Of a stretch of 64,000 nt of DNA, positions 1 through 8,292 are shown piece after piece (position 1 is the stretch's first letter; each line of letters opens with the position of its first letter). This DNA comes from an uncultured Rhodobacter sp. (lineage in GTDB: Bacteria > Pseudomonadota > Alphaproteobacteria > Rhodobacterales > Rhodobacteraceae), in the NCBI GenBank assembly GCA_945952585.1, contig CAMFII010000002.1, positions 434,001-498,000 on the forward strand, given 5' to 3'. Position numbers and translations under genes: made by a program. The notes under the pieces were generated by a model, which was not told the origin of the DNA, did not search any database, and saw nothing but the letters and a program-made list of their open reading frames with translations.

Positions 1-628
1 GCTCGAGGACTGCCTGCGATCCCCGCATGGTTCTGCTGAGGGCAGGAGCCGCGGCGAGGATTTGGAGAGTGCCCTCCACAAGGTCTTGCGTAGCCGGAAG
101 CAAGGTGCCCAGGAGCGTCGGGTCGGTCCGGCGGGACATGGCCTGCGCCGCGGCGGCGGCCTTGGCAAGGTCGTCGATCTCGGAGGTCCGGAGGACCGTC
201 GCGCCGACTTGGGGCAGTCGCCGGGCGGCGACCGGCATGGTGATCGTGATTGCTTCGAACTTCTCCTCGGCCGACCGGTTGACGACGGTGCGCCGCCGCC
301 CGGGCGGAAGGATCATCGCATCACCCGGCCGTGCCGTCAGATCGAAGGAGTCGGTCGCGCTCATGACCTTGCCGCGAAGCGGAAAAAGGATGGTCAGCAG
401 GCTGCCGTCCTCCAATCCGATTTCGTGGCCGGTGCTTCTGACCACCGAGAGCCCGACCGGCTGGTCGTTCCGGCAAAGAACTGTCGTCGTCGCCTGGCCC
501 CGCTCGGTATCGGTCAAATCGAAATAGTGAACGCGCTCGAACGTACCCGTGCCCCCGCCGTTGCGGCGCGAGCCAAGGACACGGCTTTTCCATCCGAAAG
601 CGGGGGCGGGGCAAGGGGCAGCAATCAT
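1..628 (-). CDS. AraC-type transcriptional regulator, N-terminal part (cut by window start)
   Basis: This frame runs open from an ATG at 626-628 to the window edge, so about 209 N-terminal residues are visible and the C-terminus is missing. The visible part resembles the cupin-like ligand-binding domain of AraC regulators (AraC_binding_2 type): a strand-rich stretch containing DLTARPGDAMILPPGRRR near residues 110-130, typical of the turn that closes this fold, followed by a mostly helical, alanine-rich linker. A helix-turn-helix domain would be expected beyond the window. A GGAG motif lies about nine bases before the start, and a TAA stop lies about 16 codons upstream in frame. The gene is divergent from the small lipoprotein at 850, with an inverted repeat at 668-695 between them. 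The effector cannot be inferred. The family call is by domain resemblance only. Confidence 0.72.
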   Translation of the reverse strand, partial: MIAAPCPAPAFGWKSRVLGSRRNGGGTGTFERVHYFDLTDTERGQATTTVLCRNDQPVGLSVVRSTGHEIGLEDGSLLTILFPLRGKVMSATDSFDLTARPGDAMILPPGRRRTVVNRSAEEKFEAITITMPVAARRLPQVGATVLRTSEIDDLAKAAAAAQAMSRRTDPTLLGTLLPATQDLVEGTLQILAAAPALSRTMRGSQAVLE

Positions 629-667
629 TGACCGGACTCCGCGCAATTCGGATAGCGCGCCGACGGC

Positions 668-695
668 GTACCTTTACTCTTTGATGAAAAGGTAC
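668..695. promoter_or_regulatory. Perfect inverted repeat in divergent intergenic region
   Basis: GTACCTTT (668-675) and AAAGGTAC (688-695) are perfect 8-base arms separated by 12 bases. The repeat lies 40 bp upstream of the AraC-type start and about 155 bp upstream of the lipoprotein gene. It is a plausible operator for the adjacent regulator or a transcript hairpin. The role is inferred from position only. Confidence 0.4.
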
Positions 696-849
696 CGGAA
701 AATCCACTTTGCAGCAACAGGTTACGTCTGCACTCGTCCTGGGCCGCAAGGGTATCCGGCCGCGCGTTGCGGCCGTAGAGGCCAAATCCTTCCGATCGAA
801 ATCGACGTTCCGCATTACCCGTTGTCAGCAAAACGAAGAAAGGATTGAC

Positions 850-1155
850 ATGAACGCCCTTCGCCTTGGTCTTGCCCTCGCCGCCCTTGCCGGGCTTTCT
901 GCCTGCGTCGAGTCCGATACCTCCGGGGCCCCTTCCGCTGCCTTGCGGATGGCACCCGCCTCGGACGAAAGCGCCTGCCTTGGCGCAGTCGCGGCGCAGA
1001 CGAACAATTCCGTCACCGTCCTGAGTTCGGAAACCTCGGAGGCCAACAACATGGTCATGGTCGGGGTCGGTCCGGACCGCGCCCCCTGGAAATGCCTGAT
1101 CAACGGCGGAAAGGTCGTGGAAGTGATGTCCATGACGAATGAAGGCACGCTCTGA
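850..1155 (+). CDS. Small secreted lipoprotein of unknown function
   Basis: A 101-residue protein begins with a lipoprotein signal peptide: a hydrophobic stretch ending in the lipobox LSAC, with the lipidated Cys near residue 18. The mature part is small and carries ACLGAV and a VGVGPDRAPWKCL segment, a pattern I associate with small uncharacterised alphaproteobacterial envelope proteins. Two further cysteines (near residues 41 and 80) could form a disulfide in the periplasm. The start at 850 is chosen because AAAGGA lies about six bases upstream and the lipoprotein signal begins there, although the frame stays open further upstream. The partner and function are unknown. It stands alone, followed by two hairpins before the next gene. 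Confidence 0.8.
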   Translation: MNALRLGLALAALAGLSACVESDTSGAPSAALRMAPASDESACLGAVAAQTNNSVTVLSSETSEANNMVMVGVGPDRAPWKCLINGGKVVEVMSMTNEGTL

Positions 1156-1173
1156 TCCGTTGCCGCCATCTTG

Positions 1174-1193
1174 GCGGGGAAGCGAGGCCCCGC
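1174..1193 (+). terminator. Hairpin after small lipoprotein gene
   Basis: GCGGGG (1174-1179) pairs with CCCCGC (1188-1193) across an 8-base loop, just downstream of the lipoprotein stop codon. There is no T tract, so termination would be weak. The next hairpin begins four bases later. Confidence 0.35.
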
Positions 1194-1196
1194 TAA

Positions 1197-1234
1197 GTCC
1201 TTCCGGCGGCACGATCCACAGCCGCCGGAAGGAC
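1197..1234 (+). promoter_or_regulatory. 14-bp hairpin that covers the next gene's ribosome-binding site
   Basis: GTCCTTCCGGCGGC (1197-1210) is perfectly complementary to GCCGCCGGAAGGAC (1221-1234), with a 10-base loop. The right arm contains the GGAAGGA Shine-Dalgarno sequence of the gene that starts at 1240. In the RNA the site would be fully paired, so translation should be low unless the stem is opened. The effect is inferred from the sequence. Confidence 0.6.
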
Positions 1235-1239
1235 GTCCC

Positions 1240-1875
1240 ATGCCCGATACGATGACGAGCGACACCCTTGCGGGGCTGTTCACGCGCTCAGATGGAAGCT
1301 ACCTGTTCGCCCGGTGGGGGCGTCCCATTGCGCCGGTTGTCTTCGGCGTCGAGGACGCCACGCTTCGCGTCGTCAAGGGTGCGTTCGAGGCCGTCACTGC
1401 GCTCGCCGGCCTGCAGATGGCCGAGACGGATCCCGAGCTTGGCGTCAACCTGATGATATTCTTCATCCGGGAATGGGATGAACTGCGGAGGATCCCCGAT
1501 CTCGACCGGTTGATCCCCAACCTGAATGCGCTTTGTGACCGGCTGACAAAAGGCGACTCAAACCAGTATCGGCATTTTCGGTTCGACCGGACCGGGGCGA
1601 TCAAGGCCGCCTTCGTCTTCCTGCGGATGGACCGGCATCTCAGCGACATGCCGGTCGAAGCACTGGCGCTGGCCCAGGCGGTCCAGACGGTGCTCCTCTG
1701 GTCTGACCGCGCCTTTGACCGACAGTCGCCACTTGCCCAGGCGGGTGGAACCGTGATCCTGCGCCCCGACATAGCGGCGGTCATCCGCGCTGCCTATGAC
1801 CCAGTCCTGCCCAGTGTCGCGCGCGATCCGAGCCACGCCCTGCGGCTTGCAGCGCGGCTGCCCCGCGCCAATTAG
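1240..1875 (+). CDS. Conserved hypothetical protein
   Basis: A 211-residue soluble protein with no signal peptide or membrane segment. I do not recognise a family. It has a charged, mixed alpha/beta character with segments such as MIFFIREWDEL and FRFDRTGAIKAAFVFL. The start at 1240 is chosen because a GGAAGGA ribosome-binding site lies seven bases upstream; the frame also extends back to 1171. That ribosome-binding site sits inside the right arm of a perfect 14-bp hairpin. The gene ends convergently with creA, the two stop codons overlapping by four bases. Codon use and GC content look like those of the neighbours. Confidence 0.75.
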   Translation: MPDTMTSDTLAGLFTRSDGSYLFARWGRPIAPVVFGVEDATLRVVKGAFEAVTALAGLQMAETDPELGVNLMIFFIREWDELRRIPDLDRLIPNLNALCDRLTKGDSNQYRHFRFDRTGAIKAAFVFLRMDRHLSDMPVEALALAQAVQTVLLWSDRAFDRQSPLAQAGGTVILRPDIAAVIRAAYDPVLPSVARDPSHALRLAARLPRAN

Positions 1876-2336
1876 TTCTGCGGCACCTGCACGGTCGAGA
1901 TCGACATCTTGCCCGAGCCTTGGGTCAACTCGCTGGCATGGGCAAGATAGACCAGAGTGTGATTGGCCTTGTCATAGATCCGCGTCACCTTCAGCGACTT
2001 GAAGATCAGCGAGCGGCTGGCCGAGAACACGTCCTCGCCGCTTGGGCTTTCGTCGATGTCGCCCAGGGTGATCGGGCCGGTCTGGCTGCAGTCGATAGCG
2101 GAGTAGGAGGGGTCTTCGAACCAGTTGCCCTGCTGAAGCCGGTCGATCAACGAGCGGTCGAAATAGGCGACATGGCAGGTCACACCCTGCACCTTGGGGT
2201 CGGGGACCGCCTCGATGACGATGTCGTTGCCGACCCAATCGACCCCGACCCGGCCAATTTCCTGCGCGACCGACAGCCCTGGCACCGACAGGCCCAGCAA
2301 GATTGTCCCCGAAAGGAGTGCGGCGCGTATCGTCAT
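1872..2336 (-). CDS. creA: CreA family periplasmic protein
   Basis: A 154-residue protein with a cleavable signal peptide (hydrophobic segment to about residue 24, ending SVAQ). The mature part matches the CreA family (PF05981): EIGRVGVDW, then a DPKVQGVTCHVAYFD segment, a second conserved Cys near the ISAIDCSQTGPI-like region, then SLIFKSLKVTRIYD and a VYLAH strand. CreA is an uncharacterised exported protein found widely in Proteobacteria. Despite its name it is not known to act in carbon control, so no biochemical role can be given. The gene is monocistronic and convergent with the unknown protein ending at 1875. Confidence 0.85.
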   Translation of the reverse strand: MTIRAALLSGTILLGLSVPGLSVAQEIGRVGVDWVGNDIVIEAVPDPKVQGVTCHVAYFDRSLIDRLQQGNWFEDPSYSAIDCSQTGPITLGDIDESPSGEDVFSASRSLIFKSLKVTRIYDKANHTLVYLAHASELTQGSGKMSISTVQVPQN

Positions 2337-2410
2337 GTCATGCCCTTTCGTTTGGCGGCTCCAGCGGACTTAGGGACCGTTGCCGCCCGCACAAGGGCCG
2401 GGGCCTTGGA

Positions 2411-3046
2411 TCAGGCCGGTTCGCCGCCGAGCACCGCCCAGAAATCGTCCTTGCGGTTGCGATGGGGAAAGTCGACCTCGGGCACCTCGACGCCAAGGAA
2501 GGCGCAGAGCGGTTCCCAGCCCTGGGCGACGTCGTAGACCAGCAGCCGGTCGGCGGGGATGGCCGCCTCGACCTCGGCCTGGCGGGCCCGGAATGCGGCG
2601 ATGGCGGATGCCTTGTCAGCGATCTTCCCATCGAAGGTCGCTTCGGCGACGAAACTCTTTCCGACATCAAGCATGTCGCGGACATGGGGCGGCAAGGGCA
2701 TGCCCTGATAGCGATCGATCAGCTTGCCGATCGTGCGCGAGAAACTGGCCCACCACGCCTCTTCCGGCCGGGTGCTGTGGATCACCTTGGCATCTGGGAA
2801 AGCGATGGCCAACTCGCGCCAGACATGGGCTCCGGGCCAATCCACCTGCGAGACATAGCCGTCGAACACCTCTGCAAGATCCACGTCCTCGCCGGCGGCG
2901 ATTGCCTGCCAGAAGGGAACTTGCCCCGGATTGGCAAAGACCTCTTCCATGTGGTGGCAGGGGCCAAAGCCCAAGGTCTCGAGCGCCTCCTTCAACGTTC
3001 GCGTTCCCGTCCGGCCGAATCCCGAACCAATGATCTTGAGTGACAT
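2411..3046 (-). CDS. Sulfotransferase-like P-loop protein
   Basis: A 211-residue protein whose N-terminus holds the P-loop GFGRTGTRTLKEAL (residues about 9-22), the 5'-phosphosulfate-binding motif of the sulfotransferase superfamily. The later segment STRPEEAWWASFSRTIG matches the 3'-phosphate-binding strand and helix, and the PHRNRKDDFW tail near the C-terminus is typical of the Sulfotransf_4 group (PF17784). Proteins of this group are annotated as sulfotransferases, but acceptor substrates are mostly unknown. The ATG at 3046 is preferred over one ten codons upstream because GGAGG lies about nine bases before it. The gene stands alone, with 254 bp on its upstream side. Confidence 0.82.
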   Translation of the reverse strand: MSLKIIGSGFGRTGTRTLKEALETLGFGPCHHMEEVFANPGQVPFWQAIAAGEDVDLAEVFDGYVSQVDWPGAHVWRELAIAFPDAKVIHSTRPEEAWWASFSRTIGKLIDRYQGMPLPPHVRDMLDVGKSFVAEATFDGKIADKASAIAAFRARQAEVEAAIPADRLLVYDVAQGWEPLCAFLGVEVPEVDFPHRNRKDDFWAVLGGEPA

Positions 3047-3132
3047 GTGCCCTGGCCTCCCCCTGAAATTCCGCACCTATTCGTGGCTTGGCCGGCGTCC
3101 TTTGGCCAGCACCAATCTTTCGACCAAGATAC

Positions 3133-3157
3133 ATGAATCCAGGTTTTGAGGATTCAT
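3133..3157. promoter_or_regulatory. Inverted repeat between sulfotransferase and nitroreductase genes
   Basis: ATGAATCC (3133-3140) and GGATTCAT (3150-3157) form a perfect 8-bp dyad with a 9-base spacer. It lies in the 253-bp space between the divergent genes at 3046 and 3300, and could be an operator or a leader hairpin. I see nothing else clear in that gap. Confidence 0.35.
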
Positions 3158-3299
3158 TTCCTGGCGAGGAATGTTTCTTCCCCGCGGGGGGTTCTGTGCG
3201 ATTTTCCGAGGGTGGCTCTGCAATCGCGAAGGTTGAACGCGCCGCGGGAAAGGTCAAATCCAGAAATGAACAGTTCAGTTCGATCTGGAGGCTTAAGCC

Positions 3300-3896
3300 A
3301 TGAACGCATTCACTTCTTCTATCCGCAATCCGGATCACCCGGTTGACCCCGTCTTTGTCGAGCGCTGGTCGCCCCGGGCCTTCGACAACACGCCGATCGC
3401 TGAGGCTGATCTCTTGAGCCTGCTCGAGGCGGCTCGCTGGGCGCCGTCGGCTGCGAATATTCAACCCTGGCGTTTCGTCATCGCGCTGCGCGGTGAGCCG
3501 GCCTTCGACCGGATCGTCGAGTCGCTGTCGGGCAACAACAAGCTCTGGGCCGGCAATGCCGCGGCGCTGATCGTCTTTGCTTCGGCCACCACGGCGGTAT
3601 GGCCGGGCGCTTCCGAACCTGCCCCGAACGGGCTCCATGCCTTCGATACCGGCGCTGCCTGGGCGTCGTTCGCGATCCAGGCCCGCAAGGAAGGGTGGCA
3701 CACCCACGGTATGGCCGGGTTCGACCGCGATGCGCTTGGCGCGGCAATCCGATTGCCTGCGGACCATGCGATCAATGCGGTCGTGGCAATCGGCAAGGTC
3801 GGCGATCCTGCGACGCTGCCAGAGGCTCTGCGCGTGCGCGAGGTGCCAAGCCAGCGCCGGCCGTTGAGCGAGACCGTCCTTCGCGGCTCGTTCTGA
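3300..3896 (+). CDS. Nitroreductase family FMN-dependent oxidoreductase
   Basis: A 198-residue protein matching the nitroreductase fold. The N-terminal RWSPRAFDNTPI and LLEAARWAPSAANIQPWRF segments are the characteristic FMN-phosphate-binding arm. The central DTGAAWASFAIQARKEGWHTHGM-like region and the final IGKVGD are typical of the family, which reduces nitro or quinone compounds or other electrophiles with NAD(P)H. The substrate is not predictable. A GGAGG motif precedes the ATG by about eight bases. The gene lies just upstream of ybgC, 65 bp away on the same strand, but no functional link is evident. Confidence 0.87.
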   Translation: MNAFTSSIRNPDHPVDPVFVERWSPRAFDNTPIAEADLLSLLEAARWAPSAANIQPWRFVIALRGEPAFDRIVESLSGNNKLWAGNAAALIVFASATTAVWPGASEPAPNGLHAFDTGAAWASFAIQARKEGWHTHGMAGFDRDALGAAIRLPADHAINAVVAIGKVGDPATLPEALRVREVPSQRRPLSETVLRGSF

Positions 3897-3961
3897 GCGG
3901 GTGCGCTTGCCTTCCAGCGGCATCGGCCTGTAGCTGGGGAGATCATTTCTCCGGGGGCCCG

Positions 3962-4375
3962 ATGCCGCATCGCTTTCCTGTTCGTGTCTATTACGAAGAC
4001 ACCGATCTTGCCGGGATCGTCTACTACGCCAACTACCTGAAATTCATCGAGCGCGGTCGCACCGAATGGGTGCGCAGCCTCGGGGTCGACCAGACTCGCC
4101 TGCGTGATGAAGAGGGGTTGGTCTTTGCCGTGCGCAGGATCGAGGCCGACTACCTGCGTTCGGCCCGCTTCGATGACGAACTTGTCGTCGAGACCGAGTT
4201 CCTGGACATCGTCGGGACGCGGATCCGCCTGCGGCAGACGGTTTTTCGCGGCGAGGAACGCCTGTTCGACTCCGAGGTGACCCTGGTTGCGATCACCCGC
4301 GAGGGGCGTGCGGCGCGTGTGCCAACGGTCCTTTTGAAACGGCTCGTTCCCGATGGGCATTCTTCGGCGACATAA
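3962..4375 (+). CDS. ybgC: Acyl-CoA thioesterase YbgC of the tol-pal cluster
   Basis: A 137-residue hotdog-fold thioesterase. The motif YYEDTDLAGIVYYANYLKF near residues 10-28 contains the conserved catalytic Asp and the Tyr-rich YbgC signature. FIERGRTEW follows directly. YbgC hydrolyses short-chain or phospholipid-related acyl-CoA thioesters and is the usual first gene of the tol-pal operon. The start at 3962 is chosen to begin just before the conserved fold, since the frame stays open upstream over the nitroreductase gene. A 168-bp gap containing a good promoter separates it from tolQ, so the tol genes may be expressed partly independently of ybgC. Confidence 0.9.
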   Translation: MPHRFPVRVYYEDTDLAGIVYYANYLKFIERGRTEWVRSLGVDQTRLRDEEGLVFAVRRIEADYLRSARFDDELVVETEFLDIVGTRIRLRQTVFRGEERLFDSEVTLVAITREGRAARVPTVLLKRLVPDGHSSAT

Positions 4376-4460
4376 TCTTTCACTTCGCCGCGCCGCGGCA
4401 TAACGATCTTGCCCAATCCGGCGTCAATCAGGCGCCGGGCCGCGCATAAACGCAGATGTG

Positions 4461-4490
4461 TTGGCATTCCCTCTGGAATCCGGATAGAAT
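4461..4490 (+). promoter_or_regulatory. Predicted sigma-70 promoter for tolQRAB
   Basis: TTGGCA (4461-4466) and TAGAAT (4485-4490) are separated by 18 bp and lie 54 bp upstream of the tolQ start codon. Both hexamers are close to consensus. This is the best promoter-like sequence in the ybgC-tolQ gap. It is predicted, not shown. Confidence 0.5.
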
Positions 4491-4543
4491 CACGGGCAAT
4501 GAGCCGCCGAAAAAAGAACGCGGCCTACCCACGAGCAGGTTCT

Positions 4544-5242
4544 ATGGATACCCAAACCCTTGCCACGGCGCAGGAGATCGATTTCTCCATGCTCGCCCTT
4601 TTTGCCCGCGCGACCCTCACGGTGAAGATCGTGATGATCATGCTGATCGTCGCATCCTTCTGGTCCTGGGCCATCATCATCCAGCGCCACATCGTCTTCC
4701 GCAAGGCGCGGGCCGAGGCGTCGGTCTTCGACCGTTCGTTCTGGTCGGGAGAGCCGCTGGACGAGCTTTTCGAGAATATCGGCCCCAACCCGGAAGGCGC
4801 GAGCCAAAAGATCTTTGCCGCCGGGATGTTGGAATGGCGACGCAGCCACCGGCAGGACGGGGCCCTGATCGCCGGGGCGCAGTCACGCATCGACCGCTCG
4901 ATGGACGTGGCGATCTCGAAGGAAAGCGAATACCTGAACTCGGGTCTGGCCTTCCTTGCGACGGTCGGCTCGACAGCCCCGTTCATCGGCCTGTTCGGTA
5001 CGGTCTGGGGGATCAAGCACAGCTTCGAACAGATCGCGATCAGCCAGAACACCAACCTTGCCGTCGTGGCGCCGGGCATCGCCGAGGCTCTGATGGCGAC
5101 CGCGGTCGGTCTGGTGGCCGCGATCCCGGCGGTCGTGTTCTACAACAAGCTGAACGCTGACAGCGAGCGGATCATCTCGGGCTACGAGGCCTTCGCGGAC
5201 GAATTCGCCACCATCCTGTCCCGCCAGCTGGACGCCGACTGA
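4544..5242 (+). CDS. tolQ: Tol-Pal system inner-membrane motor protein TolQ
   Basis: A 232-residue MotA/TolQ/ExbB proton-channel protein. It has an N-terminal membrane segment (VKIVMIMLIVASFWSWAIII, residues about 24-43), a cytoplasmic domain with the QSRIDRSM and ESEYLNSGLAFLATVGSTAPF stretch, then two more membrane segments around IGLFGTVWGI and GLVAAIPAVVFYN. With TolR it forms the proton-driven stator that energises TolA during cell constriction. The start at 4544 is chosen because the TolQ homology begins there; an upstream Arg-rich extension in the open frame looks non-coding. tolR starts one base after the stop. Confidence 0.95.
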   Translation: MDTQTLATAQEIDFSMLALFARATLTVKIVMIMLIVASFWSWAIIIQRHIVFRKARAEASVFDRSFWSGEPLDELFENIGPNPEGASQKIFAAGMLEWRRSHRQDGALIAGAQSRIDRSMDVAISKESEYLNSGLAFLATVGSTAPFIGLFGTVWGIKHSFEQIAISQNTNLAVVAPGIAEALMATAVGLVAAIPAVVFYNKLNADSERIISGYEAFADEFATILSRQLDAD

Positions 5243-5243
5243 G

Positions 5244-5738
5244 ATGGGGGCGGGGGTCGTCAAGGGCAAAGGGACAAGCGGTCGCCGTGGCCGCCGCCGG
5301 CGCGGATCCAGCGCCGCGATGTCCGACATCAACATCACGCCCTTCGTGGATGTGATGCTCGTGCTGCTCATCATCTTCATGGTCGCCGCGCCGATGCTGA
5401 CGGTTGGTGTGCCGGTCGAGCTGCCCGACACGGCGGCCACGGCGCTGCCGACCGAGCAGGAAGAGCCCCTCTCGATCACGATCAAGGCCGATGGCGGGCT
5501 TGCGCTGCAGACGACCGACGTCGCGGATGCGGATCTGATCCCGAAGCTGCAGGCCATCGCCGCCGAACGGACGAGCGACAAGATCTTCCTGCGGGCCGAT
5601 GGGTCGGTGCCTTACCAGCGCGTCGCGCAGGTGATGGGCGCGCTGAATGCCGGCGGCTTCCGCAATATCGGTCTGGTGACGGATTCCGACGGCCCGACGT
5701 TCAACGGCGGGTCGGGCAACGGCGGCTCAGGCGGCTGA
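5244..5738 (+). CDS. tolR: Tol-Pal system stator protein TolR
   Basis: A 164-residue ExbD/TolR protein. A basic cytoplasmic N-terminus (GRRGRRRRG) leads into DINITPFVDVMLVLLIIFMV, where the Asp in PFVDVMLV is the conserved proton-translocating residue in the single membrane helix (residues about 28-52). The periplasmic domain follows with the usual VELPDT and ITIKADG segments. The C-terminus ends in a short Gly/Ser/Asn tail. It pairs with TolQ to drive TolA. It lies one base after tolQ and 13 bases before tolA, so the genes are co-transcribed and translationally close. Confidence 0.95.
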   Translation: MGAGVVKGKGTSGRRGRRRRGSSAAMSDINITPFVDVMLVLLIIFMVAAPMLTVGVPVELPDTAATALPTEQEEPLSITIKADGGLALQTTDVADADLIPKLQAIAAERTSDKIFLRADGSVPYQRVAQVMGALNAGGFRNIGLVTDSDGPTFNGGSGNGGSGG

Positions 5739-5751
5739 GGGCCGGGCGCGG

Positions 5752-6954
5752 ATGAACACGGGGCAGATCATCTCGGGTATCGGGCACGGTGTGCTGATCC
5801 TGTGGGTGTTGGTGGGCGGGTTCTTCTCGACCCCGCCGGATGCCCCTGCGGTCGCGGTGACCGAGGTTTCGCTGCTGTCGAACTCCGAGTTCGACGCGAT
5901 GATGGCGGCCCAGCCCGACAAACCGAAATCGGACTCCCCCGAACAGAAGCCGGCGAAATCCGAGACCGAGAAGACGACCACCCCAAAAAGCTCGCCCAAG
6001 CCCAAGGCGCCGCCCAAGCCCAAGGCCGAGCCCGAGCCCAAGCCTGACGCGAACCCCGACGTGACCGAGATCGCGCCGCTGCCCGTCCCGGACGAGGTCG
6101 TGGCGCCCGAACCGCTGGCGCCGATCGCGAACGAAGAGCAGCTGGTTGTCGTTCCGCCGACGACGGCACCGCCGAAGCCGAAGAAGGCGGATCGGGTCGC
6201 GCCGATGCCCGCCGACAAGCCCGCTCCCGATGCAGAACTGGCTGACACGCCGACCCCGGCCGAGAAACCCACCGAAAGCCCGGACGCGCAGGTGGTCGAG
6301 GAGCCGAAGAAAGCCGCCGCGCCGGAAGAGGCGACGACCGAGATCAATCCCGATGCCGTGGCCACGGACGAGCCGCAGCAACTGGCTCCGACCGCGAGTG
6401 TCCTGCCGCGCCAGCGTCCGGAGAAGCCCGCCAAGGCCGCCGAGCCGCCTAAGGAAACCGCCGACACGCCGACCGAGACTGCCAGCGCCACCGACGCCAG
6501 TTCCGAGGAACAGGCCGCCGCCAAGGAAGATGCTGCCGATCAGTCGGCCATCGACGATGCGCTGGCCTCTGCCCTGTCCGACGAAGCCCCGGCCGAAACC
6601 GGCGGCAGCGCGGGCGGCGGTTCGTCGGGGCCACCGATGACCGGGGCCGAAAAGGATGCCCTGCGGGTCGCGGTGCAGAAGTGCTGGAACGTCGGTTCCC
6701 TGTCCTCTGAGGCGCTGAACACCACGGTGACCGTCAGCGTCTCGGTGGGGCAGAACCGGATGCCGGATGCGAGCTCGATCCAGATGGTGGGATATGAGGG
6801 CGGTTCGGACGCCAGCGCCCGTCAGGCCTTCGAGGCGGCGCGGCGCGCCATCATCCGCTGCGGGGCGTCTGGCTTCCCGCTGCCCGCCGACAAATACGAC
6901 GAGTGGAAGAACATCGAAATGACCTTCAACCCGGACAAGATGAGGATCAAATGA
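5752..6954 (+). CDS. tolA: Tol-Pal energy-transducing protein TolA
   Basis: A 400-residue protein with one N-terminal membrane helix ([16 protein letters not shown], about residues 11-26), a long central domain and a compact C-terminal domain from about residue 300 ([20 protein letters not shown]) with two conserved cysteines (WNVG region and IIRCGASGF). TolA links the TolQR motor to TolB and Pal in the outer membrane. The central domain here is rich in Pro, Lys, Glu and Ala (for example [17 protein letters not shown]), unlike the Ala/Lys/Glu helical rod of enterobacterial TolA. The last four bases overlap the tolB start (ATGA), which suggests translational coupling. Confidence 0.93.
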   Translation: MNTGQIISGIGHGVLILWVLVGGFFSTPPDAPAVAVTEVSLLSNSEFDAMMAAQPDKPKSDSPEQKPAKSETEKTTTPKSSPKPKAPPKPKAEPEPKPDANPDVTEIAPLPVPDEVVAPEPLAPIANEEQLVVVPPTTAPPKPKKADRVAPMPADKPAPDAELADTPTPAEKPTESPDAQVVEEPKKAAAPEEATTEINPDAVATDEPQQLAPTASVLPRQRPEKPAKAAEPPKETADTPTETASATDASSEEQAAAKEDAADQSAIDDALASALSDEAPAETGGSAGGGSSGPPMTGAEKDALRVAVQKCWNVGSLSSEALNTTVTVSVSVGQNRMPDASSIQMVGYEGGSDASARQAFEAARRAIIRCGASGFPLPADKYDEWKNIEMTFNPDKMRIK

Positions 6955-8288
6955 CCCTTCTGAAACAGCTGACCCTGCCGGTCGCGCTGGCGATGGGGCT
7001 GGCGGCCGGGTCTGGCCTGCCGGCCCTTGCCCAAGACGGCCCGCTGCGCATCGACATTACCGAAGGCGTGATCGAGCCGATGCCGATCGCCGTGCCGCAG
7101 TTCATCGCCGAGAACGCGGCCGCATCCGAACTGGCCGCCAACATCTCGGCGGTCGTGGCCGCTGATCTGGAAGGGACTGGCCTGTTCCGGACCATTCCGT
7201 CCAACGCCTTCATCTCGACCGTGACGAGCTTCGACGCGCCTGTGACCTATGCCGACTGGAAGGCGATCAACGCGCAGGCGCTGATCACCGGTGCGGTCAG
7301 CGCCAGCGGCGACCGGGTGGTGGTGAAGTTCCGCCTGTTCGACGTCTTCTCGGAACAGCCGATGGGCGAGGGCCTGCAATTCGCCGGCTCGGCTTCGGGC
7401 TGGCGGCGGATGGCGCACAAGGTGGCCGACCAGGTCTACAGCCGGATCACCGGCGAGGGCGGCTATTTCGATACCCGCGTCGTCTATGTCTCGGAATCCG
7501 GGCCCAAGGACAACCGGCTGAAGCGGCTCGCGGTCATGGAATACGACGGCGCCAACGCGCAGTACCTGACCGACAGCTCGACCATCGTGCTGGCGCCGCG
7601 CTTCTCGCCCGATGGCAACGCAATCCTCTACACCTCGTTCCAGAGCGGCTTCCCCCGCATCTACATGATGAACCTCGGGAACATGCAGTCCCGCGCCCTT
7701 CAGGAACAGCAAGGCACGATGACCTTCGCGCCGCGCTTTGCCCCCGATGGCCGCACGATCGCCTTCTCGCTTGAGCAGGGCGGCAACACCGACGTCTTCC
7801 TGATGGACAGCAAGTCCGGCGGGACGCAGCGCCTGACGACCGCGCCGTCGATCGAGAACGCGCCGTCCTATTCGCCGGACGGCTCTCAGATCGTCTTCGA
7901 AAGCGACCGGTCGGGAACGCAGCAGCTTTACATCATGTCGGCCAGCGGCGGTGAGCCGACGCGCATCAGCTTCGGTCCGGGCCGCTATGGCACACCGGTC
8001 TGGTCACCGCGCGGCGACTACATCGCCTTCACCAAGCAACACCAGGGCCGCTTCCACATCGGGGTGATGCGCGTCGATGGATCGGAAGAGCGCCTGCTGA
8101 CCTCGTCCTTCCTTGACGAAGGTCCGACCTGGGCCCCGAACGGCCGCGTCATCATGTTCACCCGGCAAGGTGCGGGGGCCAATGGTGAACCGGCGCTCTA
8201 CACCGTCGACATTTCGGGCCGGAACCTGCGAAAGGTGAACACCACCACGCCGGCCTCGGACCCGTCCTGGTCGCCGCTTCTGCCCTGA
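6951..8288 (+). CDS. tolB: Tol-Pal periplasmic beta-propeller protein TolB
   Basis: A 445-residue periplasmic protein. An N-terminal signal peptide ends near LPALAQ (about residue 28). The first domain (residues about 30-165) binds TolA. The second is a six-bladed propeller with repeated motifs such as [36 protein letters not shown] and [10 protein letters not shown], which binds Pal. The ATG at 6951 overlaps the tolA stop codon by four bases; an open extension upstream lies within tolA and is not used. A strong hairpin follows the gene and may reduce read-through into pal. Confidence 0.95.
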   Translation: MTLLKQLTLPVALAMGLAAGSGLPALAQDGPLRIDITEGVIEPMPIAVPQFIAENAAASELAANISAVVAADLEGTGLFRTIPSNAFISTVTSFDAPVTYADWKAINAQALITGAVSASGDRVVVKFRLFDVFSEQPMGEGLQFAGSASGWRRMAHKVADQVYSRITGEGGYFDTRVVYVSESGPKDNRLKRLAVMEYDGANAQYLTDSSTIVLAPRFSPDGNAILYTSFQSGFPRIYMMNLGNMQSRALQEQQGTMTFAPRFAPDGRTIAFSLEQGGNTDVFLMDSKSGGTQRLTTAPSIENAPSYSPDGSQIVFESDRSGTQQLYIMSASGGEPTRISFGPGRYGTPVWSPRGDYIAFTKQHQGRFHIGVMRVDGSEERLLTSSFLDEGPTWAPNGRVIMFTRQGAGANGEPALYTVDISGRNLRKVNTTTPASDPSWSPLLP

Positions 8289-8292
8289 CCGA

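Noticed and set aside
27-631. Plus-strand open frames at the left end
   Set aside because: They are antisense to the truncated AraC-type gene, whose minus-strand translation is a sensible cupin-like domain.
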